From Bog-473 sp963782415 (GTDB lineage Bacteria > Actinomycetota > Acidimicrobiia > Acidimicrobiales > RAAP-2), in the NCBI GenBank assembly GCA_963782415.1, contig CAWAJT010000008.1:372001-436000 (forward strand): a stretch of 64,000 nt of DNA. The letters run 5' to 3'. A program made the position numbers and the translations under genes. The notes under the pieces are model-generated. The model did no database searches, was not told the DNA's origin, and worked only from the letters and a program-made list of their open reading frames with translations. Below are positions 58,278 to 64,000 of the stretch, piece after piece. The first letter of the stretch is position 1; every line of letters begins with the position of its first letter.

Positions 58278-59462
58278 GGAGGTCGCCCCCGCGACCGCTG
58301 CGGCCGATGCCGGCGGTCGGACCGCCACGCCCCAGTCGACGGGCAGCGGGCGCCGACGGAGGAACCGAGGCTTGCCCACCGTGGCGGGCCTGTCCGTCGT
58401 CCACGGGGCCGGGGCGGCCAACGTGACGCCGGCCATGGCACGGAGCGCCGGGTCGTAGGCGGAGCGAATGCGCGCGAACCGGCGCCATGCCTCCTCTTCC
58501 CGGCCCGGCTCAATGTCGAGCAGGCCCGACAGGGACTGCATGGCGGCGAGGTACTCGGCGCGTGTGATGCTCACCTCCGGTGCGGGCTCGGCGGCCCGCG
58601 CCATGACGTCGGGCAATTTGGCCGGTGCGGGCAGCGGGACGTTGACGGCGCGGGCGATCCACACAACGACCGCGAGCCCGTAGACGAGGACGGTGAGTGG
58701 GCCCTTTTGCACGTCGGCGAATGCCTCGTCGAAGTCGACGTCCGAGACCGAGAAGACCAGCGCTGACGCGTCCAGCACCGTCCCGACGGTGGCGACCCAC
58801 GACCGTTCGGTGTCGGACTCGGGGAAATAGCTCAAAATGGGGAAAGCAGTGTGTGTCTGCTCCAGATCGAGCATCCAGTCGGCGGCGTTGCGCCAGATGT
58901 CGGGCGTCTCGAAACTGCCGATACGGTGCAACGAACGGATGAAGTCGGGCGCGGCGGGCGGTGTGCCTGCGATAGGACGAAGGCGGTTGGCGCCCTTCTC
59001 CCGCCCGTTGTAGGCGGAGTAGATCGTCGGCAGGTAACTAATGAGGAGCGCGACGAGGCCCAGGCCGATCGTGGCCTGGACGAAGGCGATCGAGATCCTC
59101 CCGGTTCCGTGGGGCTCGTCGAAACCCATGGTGGTGAGCGCCGAGACACTGATCTCGAAGCCGTTCGACCAGGTGACATCGCCGGTACCCCAGTACACGG
59201 CGGTGAACGCCACCATCATCAGGATCATCCAGGCCAGTGGCAGGCTGACGAGGGCCACCGGCGCGTACATGCGTCGCAGTGCGTCAGAGAGCGGGTCGTC
59301 GCGGTGGCGGCGCACCAGCAGCCGGTACACGAGTGCGAAGACGAAGCCCGACAGACGCGGGTTGCCCTTCTGTGGCAGGACGACCGTCTTGAGCGCCGAG
59401 CCCAACACGACCAGGGCGAACAGTGCGCCGATGATGAGGACGAGGACGTGGACGGCGGTCAT
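57417..59462 (-). CDS. Channel-like membrane protein (paralogue of 9642-10814), end uncertain
   Basis: The supported part is residues 1-395 (about 59462-58280). It has four hydrophobic segments, a pore-like loop ISVSALTTMGFDEPHGTG, an inner helix ending YLPTIYSAYNGREKGA, and a soluble part with EQTHTAFPILSYFPESDTER. It parallels the protein at 9642-10814 throughout. The K-channel filter TVGYG is replaced by TMGFD. No stop is met until 57417, so the frame continues for 286 codons antisense to gadB. That tail looks like a shadow of gadB, and a lost stop or an indel near 58280 is more likely than a true 681-residue product. Start ATG 59462. Confidence 0.65.
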   Translation of the reverse strand: MTAVHVLVLIIGALFALVVLGSALKTVVLPQKGNPRLSGFVFALVYRLLVRRHRDDPLSDALRRMYAPVALVSLPLAWMILMMVAFTAVYWGTGDVTWSNGFEISVSALTTMGFDEPHGTGRISIAFVQATIGLGLVALLISYLPTIYSAYNGREKGANRLRPIAGTPPAAPDFIRSLHRIGSFETPDIWRNAADWMLDLEQTHTAFPILSYFPESDTERSWVATVGTVLDASALVFSVSDVDFDEAFADVQKGPLTVLVYGLAVVVWIARAVNVPLPAPAKLPDVMARAAEPAPEVSITRAEYLAAMQSLSGLLDIEPGREEEAWRRFARIRSAYDPALRAMAGVTLAAPAPWTTDRPATVGKPRFLRRRPLPVDWGVAVRPPASAAAVAGATSLQVAEAARFLLGHGDGDRVLVEVADRGMHVLEQDPGQVAADTLAHQDPLDGDVGDGPRQRIRRHLPAAGAQPVGDVVERVARILALLDPPGDGRDTGERVGVSQQLEGAELHHLLSQEFARVVAGVVHVAIPVAAQAHEVVVLRDDLPGGTREVDLEHRHVPAEVRHVEDEVVREFLDVAPQDPPDAQRGQPEFVPGRADRLHPGHAEVPRDVGCAEGSQKGTARAVDVDVDVEPRLLLELVERLRELEYRFVRAGVGHAEGRDDHDRVLVDAFEHLLRVHAIAPG

Positions 59463-59493
59463 GGTCGGCGGTGGCGGTGGAGGAGGTGGTGGC

Positions 59494-60003
59494 TCAGGAG
59501 ACCGAGTGCGTGGCCTCCTGGACCGCCTTGTCCACGTCGGCCTTGTCGACCTGGAGCTCCTTGGCCACCTTCTTCTGCGCCTTCAGCTGCGCCTTCTCGA
59601 TGGCGGCCTCAACAGTCGTCTCGCCCACGATGACGAGCGCGGCCTCGCCGGCGTCGATCACCTCACCGAACTCCTTGACGTCGGTGCGCGACATGCCCTT
59701 CCACAGGTGTCCGCTCACTCCGCCGATGGCGGCGCCGACGATGGCCGTCCCGATGATGGACGGCGGGAACAGAATGCCGACCAGGGCACCGGCGGCAGCA
59801 CCGCCCCAGGCACCGTGCCGCGTCGTCGTCTCATCCTTGTTGACGTGGATCTTCCCCTTGTCGTCCTTGGTGATCACCGCGGCGTCGTAGGTCCCGACCG
59901 CACCGGCGGCACGCAGGTCCTTGACGACCGCGTAGTCGGCGCGGGCGTCGACCTCGCTGGCATAGGTCCCGATGTAGATGAACACGCCGTCAGCCTTCGA
60001 CAT
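59494..60003 (-). CDS. DUF1269-family membrane protein
   Basis: A 169-residue protein. GVFIYIGTYASEVDARADYA starts a ferredoxin-like or ACT-like domain, followed by AAVITKDDKGKIHVNKDETT. A glycine-rich hydrophobic centre GAWGGAAAGALVGILFPPSI and VGAAIGGVSGHLWKGMSRTD is the hallmark of DUF1269. A C-terminal amphipathic part (EAALVIVGETTVEAAIEKAQ) completes it. The function is unknown. ATG 60003 has AAGGAG upstream. It is 31 bases upstream of the channel-like gene on the same strand, so the two may be one operon. Confidence 0.85.
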   Translation of the reverse strand: MSKADGVFIYIGTYASEVDARADYAVVKDLRAAGAVGTYDAAVITKDDKGKIHVNKDETTTRHGAWGGAAAGALVGILFPPSIIGTAIVGAAIGGVSGHLWKGMSRTDVKEFGEVIDAGEAALVIVGETTVEAAIEKAQLKAQKKVAKELQVDKADVDKAVQEATHSVS

Positions 60004-60152
60004 CGCCACGCTCCTTCGTTTCCGGTGCCCACCAGGGCCCATGCGCCCCGTGTGTCCGGGCGCGTGCCCCGAGGGTAGGCCCCGACGGGCACGGCCTGCG
60101 ACATCGTCGCCCACAGGCAAGCCTTCGGGCCCGTCTGGCATGATCCCTGCCG

Positions 60153-61850
60153 ATGCCTCTTCCTCCGGCCATCGAGATCGCGCGGCAGGCCTCGCTTCGT
60201 CCGATCAGCGACATCGCAGCGCAGATGGGCATCGCGCCCGAGCTGCTCGAGCCCTACGGGACGAACGTGGCCAAGGTGAGCCTCCATGCCGTCGAGGCAC
60301 TGGCCGACCGGCCGCGGGCCCGCTATGTCGTGGTGACGGCCGTGACCCCCACGCCTCTCGGCGAGGGCAAGACCACGACGACGGTGGGCCTTGGGCAGGC
60401 GCTCGCCTGCATCGGGCGGCAGGCGACCATCGCGATCCGGCAGGCGTCCATGGGCCCGACTTTCGGCATCAAGGGCGGCGCGGCCGGCGGTGGCTACAGC
60501 CAGGTCGTGCCCTTCGAGAACCTGAACCTCCATCTGACCGGTGACCTGCACGCGGTGACGGCGGCCAACAACCTGCTCGCCGCCATGGTGGACAACCATA
60601 TCTACAGCGGGAACGAGCTCGGGCTCGATCCACACGGCCTCACGTGGAAGCGCGTGCTCGATGTCAACGACCGCTCCCTGCGCCACATCGTCAGCGGGCT
60701 CGGGGCGAAGCAGGACGGGATCCCCGGGGAGACGGGATTCGACATCACCGCCGCCTCCGAGGTGATGGCCATCCTGGCCCTCGCCACGTCGCTGCAGGAT
60801 CTGCGTACCCGCATGGGACGCATCGTGGTCGGACCCAACGGTGACGGCGATCCGGTGACAGCCGAGCAGTTGCAGGCGGCGGGGGCCATGACCGTGATCA
60901 TGCGCGATGCGATAAAGCCCAACCTGTTGCAGACGCTCGAGAACACACCGGTCCTCGTGCACGCCGGTCCGTTCGGCAACATCGCGCACGGGAACTCGTC
61001 GGTCGTGGCCGACCTGATCGGCATGCACGCGGGCGAGTTCCTCATCACCGAGGCGGGGTTCGGGGCGGACATGGGCGCCGAGCGCTTCTTCAACATCAAG
61101 TGCCGGACCTCGGGGCTGCAACCCGACGCGGCCGTGGTCGTGACCACCGTCCGGGCAATGAAGCTGCACTCGGGCCGGCACCGTGTCGTCGCCGGACGTC
61201 CGCTCCCGCCCGCCATGCTCGCCGAGAACCCCGCAGAGGTGCAGCTCGGCGCCGCCAACCTGCTCGCCCACCTGGCCATCGTGCGCCGTCATGGCGTGAC
61301 GCCGGTCGTGGCCATCAACGCGATGGAGGGCGACTTCCCCTCCGAACACGCCGCCATCAGGGAGATCGCGGCTTCCGTGGGGGCGCGGGCGGCCGTGTGC
61401 ACCCACTTCGTGGACGGCGGCAAAGGGGCCGTCGAGCTGGCCGAGGCCGTCGTCGAAGCCGCGGCCGAGACGGGTGACTTCCACATGCTCTACGAGGACA
61501 GCGCGACGTTGCGGGAGAAGATCGAGACAGTGGCCACCGAGATCTACGGTGCCGACGGTGTGGACTACCTGCCGGCGGCCGCACGCCGACTCGACGACTA
61601 CGAGCGCGCCGGATTCGGAAGGCTCCCGGTCTGCATTGCCAAGACGCACCTCTCCATTTCTTCGGACCCCGTCCTGCGCGGTGCCCCCAGGGGATGGCGC
61701 CTTCCGGTGCGCGAGGCCCGCGCCAACGTCGGCGCCGGGTTCGTGTACCTCGTGAGCGGGGACATGCGCACCATGCCCGGCCTCTCGAGCAGCCCGGCGG
61801 CGGAGCGGATCGACATCGACGAAAACGGCAACGTGGTCGGCCTCTACTAG
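60153..61850 (+). CDS. fhs: Formate-tetrahydrofolate ligase
   Basis: A 565-residue enzyme that joins formate to tetrahydrofolate with ATP, making 10-formyl-THF for one-carbon metabolism. AVTPTPLGEGKTTTTVGLGQ is the P-loop. MGPTFGIKGGAAGGGYSQV, FENLNLHLTGDLHAVTAANN and TWKRVLDVNDRSLRHIVSGL are diagnostic. EAGFGADMGAERFFNIKCR and VSGDMRTMPGL follow. It has the normal length, and no key residue is seen to be lost. ATG 60153 begins the family sequence (MPLPPAIEIARQA). The acyl-CoA dehydrogenase gene starts 18 bases after the stop. Confidence 0.97.
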   Translation: MPLPPAIEIARQASLRPISDIAAQMGIAPELLEPYGTNVAKVSLHAVEALADRPRARYVVVTAVTPTPLGEGKTTTTVGLGQALACIGRQATIAIRQASMGPTFGIKGGAAGGGYSQVVPFENLNLHLTGDLHAVTAANNLLAAMVDNHIYSGNELGLDPHGLTWKRVLDVNDRSLRHIVSGLGAKQDGIPGETGFDITAASEVMAILALATSLQDLRTRMGRIVVGPNGDGDPVTAEQLQAAGAMTVIMRDAIKPNLLQTLENTPVLVHAGPFGNIAHGNSSVVADLIGMHAGEFLITEAGFGADMGAERFFNIKCRTSGLQPDAAVVVTTVRAMKLHSGRHRVVAGRPLPPAMLAENPAEVQLGAANLLAHLAIVRRHGVTPVVAINAMEGDFPSEHAAIREIAASVGARAAVCTHFVDGGKGAVELAEAVVEAAAETGDFHMLYEDSATLREKIETVATEIYGADGVDYLPAAARRLDDYERAGFGRLPVCIAKTHLSISSDPVLRGAPRGWRLPVREARANVGAGFVYLVSGDMRTMPGLSSSPAAERIDIDENGNVVGLY

Positions 61851-61867
61851 GCCACGAGGGAGCGTCC

Positions 61868-63103
61868 ATGGCTATCGATTTCACCTTGGCGCCCGAGCAC
61901 GAGGAGATCCGCTCCCGCGTCCGGACCTTCATACAGAAGACGGTGCAGCCGCGGATCAAGGACTTCGACGACGAGGCGCGGGTCACGTCACGCCACGACT
62001 ACCTCGTCACCATCCTGGAGCTGCGCGAGGAGGCCAAGCGCGCCGGTCTGTGGCTGCCCCACATGCCGGTCGAGTGGGGCGGCATGGGGCTTGGCCACGT
62101 CGAGCTGGCCATGGTCCAAGCGGAGGCCGGTCGGACGCGCCTCGGGCCCTGGATCCTCAACTGCATGGCGCCCGACGAGGGCAACATGCACACCCTGCTG
62201 CACTGGGCTACCGACGCGCAGAAGGACAACTACCTGCGCCGGTTGTGCGAGGGCACCGCCATGTCCTGCTTCGCCATGACCGAACCCGAAGTGGCCGGCT
62301 CGGACCCGACGTTGATTCAGACGCGGGCGGAGAAGGACGGCGACGAGTGGATCATCAACGGCCACAAGTGGTTCATCTCCAACGCGCGGCGGGCCCAGTT
62401 CGCCATCCTCGTGGCCCGGACCGAGCCGGACGTGCCACCCGGGTCGCGCGGTGCCAACACGGCGTTCCTTGTCGACCTCCCGGCCGAGGGCTGGAACGAC
62501 GTGCGCGAGGTCGAGACCATGCACGGGTCGACCGGCCACTCCGAGATCGTCATCGAGGACCTCCGTGTGCACGACTCGCAGATCCTCGGTGGCCGGGGCA
62601 ACGGCCACCGGCTCGGGCAGTACCGGCTCGGTCCGGCGCGCCTGGCCCACTGCATGCGCTGGATCGCTCAGGCGGAGACCGCGCTCGACATGATGGTCGA
62701 TCGCTCCCTGCACCGCTATTCGCACGGTTCACTGCTGGCCGAGAAGCAGGGGGTGCAGTGGCTCATCGCCGACTCGGCCATGGAGCTCTATCAGTGCAAG
62801 CTCATGGTGCTCCATGCCGCCTACAAGATCGACCGGGGGGACGATTTCCGCACGGAAGTCTCCATGGCCAAGCACTTCGTTGCCAACAGCCTGAACCGCA
62901 TCATCGACCGGTCCATGCAGGTGCACGGCGCACTGGGCTACTCCACGGACACGCCCCTCGCCAGCATGCTCCAGCACGCACGGTGGGCCCGTTTCGCCGA
63001 CGGGGCCGACGAGATCCACCAGATGCGTATCGCCGAGCGCACCATTGCCGCCTACAAGGACACCGGGTCGACCAACGCGGCGACCGGCGGCCTCCCGCTC
63101 TGA
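61868..63103 (+). CDS. Acyl-CoA dehydrogenase
   Basis: A 411-residue FAD enzyme introducing an alpha-beta double bond into an acyl-CoA. FTLAPEHEEIRSRVRTFIQK is the N-terminal helix. LPVEWGGMGL-like sequence (MPVEWGGMGLGHVELAMVQA) follows. CFAMTEPEVAGSDPTLIQTR and WIINGHKWFISNARRAQFA bind flavin. VHGALGYSTDTPLASMLQHA is in the C-terminal helical domain. The sequence resembles the ACAD10/11 and FadE-like group acting on long or unusual chains. The start is ATG 61868 with GGGAG upstream. It may be co-transcribed with fhs. Confidence 0.94.
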   Translation: MAIDFTLAPEHEEIRSRVRTFIQKTVQPRIKDFDDEARVTSRHDYLVTILELREEAKRAGLWLPHMPVEWGGMGLGHVELAMVQAEAGRTRLGPWILNCMAPDEGNMHTLLHWATDAQKDNYLRRLCEGTAMSCFAMTEPEVAGSDPTLIQTRAEKDGDEWIINGHKWFISNARRAQFAILVARTEPDVPPGSRGANTAFLVDLPAEGWNDVREVETMHGSTGHSEIVIEDLRVHDSQILGGRGNGHRLGQYRLGPARLAHCMRWIAQAETALDMMVDRSLHRYSHGSLLAEKQGVQWLIADSAMELYQCKLMVLHAAYKIDRGDDFRTEVSMAKHFVANSLNRIIDRSMQVHGALGYSTDTPLASMLQHARWARFADGADEIHQMRIAERTIAAYKDTGSTNAATGGLPL

Positions 63104-63106
63104 GCC

Positions 63107-63400
63107 ATGGGGTGTCTCCTGGCACTGCTCACGGCGATTTCGCCCCGACTGGTCATCTTCCTCCTCTGGATCTTTTCGGACCGGCTCACGATTGCCTTCC
63201 GCTCGGGCTGGGAGGGGATCATCGGCTTCATCCTGCTGCCGTACACAACGCTGTTCTACGCCCTTGTCTATGCACCGGCGAAGGGTGTGGACAGGTTCGG
63301 CTGGGTCATCGTCGCCCTTGGCGTCTTGTTGGACCTGTGGTCCCACTTCTACAGCGCACGGGCGCGCCGCCGGCGGGACCGCCGGACCGCACACACCTGA
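63107..63400 (+). CDS. Small membrane protein, unknown function
   Basis: A 97-residue protein with two or three hydrophobic helices (SPRLVIFLLWIFSDRL, LPYTTLFYALVYA and WVIVALGVLLDLW) and a basic C-terminal tail (RARRRRDRR). Similar short proteins are widespread in actinobacteria without known role. The ATG lies three bases after the acyl-CoA dehydrogenase stop, so it is probably coupled to it. Confidence 0.7.
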   Translation: MGCLLALLTAISPRLVIFLLWIFSDRLTIAFRSGWEGIIGFILLPYTTLFYALVYAPAKGVDRFGWVIVALGVLLDLWSHFYSARARRRRDRRTAHT

Positions 63401-63420
63401 ATCGACCCGTCCCAGTCGGA

Positions 63421-64000
63421 TCAGGCGAAGCGCAACCGTAGGTCGGGTTCGGGCCCGAAGGTGGCCGGGCTCGGCCCGAAGGCGGCGAGCTTCTGCCACC
63501 CGGCGACACCGATCATGGCCGCGTTGTCGGTCGCCATGGCGTGCGGCGGGATGAGGAGCCGCGTGCCGAACTCGTCGGCCAAAGTCTGTGCCCGGGCGCG
63601 CAGGATGGGACTGGCCGCCACGCCGCCGACGATGGCAACGGCGGGGTCGCCGAACTCCTCGAGCGATCGGCGGAGCTTCGCGATGAGGACGTCCATGCAG
63701 GCGGCGACAAACGACGTCGCTACGTCGCTCTCCGAGAAGTCTGGGTTGGCGCGGACATAATTGACCACTGCCGTCTTCAGCCCGGAGAACGAGAAGGCGT
63801 ACCCCTCCGCCAGCATCGGCCGCGGGAACCCGAGGACGTCCTCACCCGTCGCCGCGAGCCGGTCCAGCACCGGTCCTCCCGGATACCCGAGGCCGAGGAA
63901 GCGAGCGACCTTGTCGTAAGCCTCGCCGATGGAGTCGTCGACGGTCTCCCCGAGCAGTTCGTAGAGTCCCGGCTCGGTGCAGCGGGTGAGCATGCAGTGG
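63421..64000 (-). CDS. tsaD: tRNA threonylcarbamoyladenosine synthase subunit TsaD, C-terminal part
   Basis: The C-terminal 190 or so residues of TsaD are present; the N-terminal part lies beyond the right edge. YELLGETVDDSIGEAYDKVA, FLGLGYPGGPVLDRLA, FSFSGLKTAVVNYVR and VAIVGGVAASPILRARAQTL are family blocks, and HAMATDNAAMIGVAG contains the metal-binding Asp. TsaD transfers threonylcarbamoyl to A37 of ANN-decoding tRNAs with TsaB and TsaE, which is essential in most bacteria. It converges with the small membrane protein gene. Confidence 0.95.
   Translation of the reverse strand, partial: HCMLTRCTEPGLYELLGETVDDSIGEAYDKVARFLGLGYPGGPVLDRLAATGEDVLGFPRPMLAEGYAFSFSGLKTAVVNYVRANPDFSESDVATSFVAACMDVLIAKLRRSLEEFGDPAVAIVGGVAASPILRARAQTLADEFGTRLLIPPHAMATDNAAMIGVAGWQKLAAFGPSPATFGPEPDLRLRFA

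Noticed and set aside
1..64000. CRISPR arrays, insertion sequences, prophage or integrated-element ends
   Set aside because: No spaced identical repeats, transposase-like or integrase-like proteins, or paired terminal repeats were seen. The short tandem repeats noted are gapless microsatellite-like tracts.

Overview
The window is high-GC DNA (about two thirds G+C by eye) from a free-living, aerobic bacterium, most likely an actinomycete-type (Actinomycetota) organism. Supporting signs are the frequent GTG and TTG starts, a WhiG/FliA-type sigma factor, LLM flavin oxidoreductases, an MMPL transporter, a large LuxR-type ATPase regulator, MsrB/MsrA, and a general bias towards flavoproteins and CoA chemistry. 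Some gene types (CAP-like lipoproteins, the ferritin-like/LLM pair) would fit Acidimicrobiia-like lineages, but the class is inference. No tRNA, rRNA, CRISPR array, transposase or phage gene was recognised.

Layout. 0-5.4 kb: a cobalamin-binding helix-turn-helix regulator with a CarH/LitR-type Wx9EH motif is followed by an SDR and an epimerase-like gene. It is divergent from a tightly overlapping three-gene operon (COG2907 flavoprotein, DUF1365 protein, cyclopropane-fatty-acid-synthase-like methyltransferase), so this looks like a light/B12-controlled lipid modification cluster. 5.5-17.4 kb: catabolic and transport genes (GlcD-type FAD oxidase, MFS porter, family 5 solute-binding protein, Tat-exported BBE oxidase, disulfide-reductase-like flavoprotein) mixed with broken genes. 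17.9-20.5 kb: oxidative repair (msrB-msrA), a small UBP zinc-finger protein and a pirin. 20.6-26.4 kb: two TetR-regulated DHA2-type drug exporters that converge on each other, both with CGGAG/CTCCG operator half-sites. 26.5-31.3 kb: a broken COQ4-like gene, adenine deaminase, a small hydrolase and an MMPL transporter.

32-36.5 kb: a membrane hybrid histidine kinase directly followed by a REC-GGDEF diguanylate cyclase. 36.5-39.5 kb: a TetR repressor divergent from a ferritin-like protein translationally coupled to an LLM flavin enzyme. 39.5-41.5 kb: a CsoR repressor with a textbook operator, then a permease that appears split by a frameshift and ends in a YHS metal domain. 41.5-50.7 kb: a phytoene-desaturase-like flavoprotein, a DUF2834 membrane protein, an ArsC-like protein, a tandem CAP-like lipoprotein with frameshifts, an enoyl-CoA hydratase, a TIGR01777 epimerase, a methyltransferase, an SDR and a GDT1-type cation exporter. 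50.7-56.8 kb: a regulatory island (LuxR-type ATPase, two paralogous OmpR-type response regulators without kinases, and a FliA/WhiG sigma factor). 56.9-64 kb: glutamate decarboxylase, a channel-like membrane protein (paralogue of one at 9.6-10.8 kb), a DUF1269 protein, formate-tetrahydrofolate ligase, an acyl-CoA dehydrogenase and the C-terminal part of TsaD.

A recurring feature is the number of genes broken by one-base indels, several next to G or C runs. Either the source sequence carries indel errors or this is a region of active gene decay. At least two genes also carry nonsense codons and one locus is a chimera of two unrelated gene fragments, so sequencing error alone does not explain everything.
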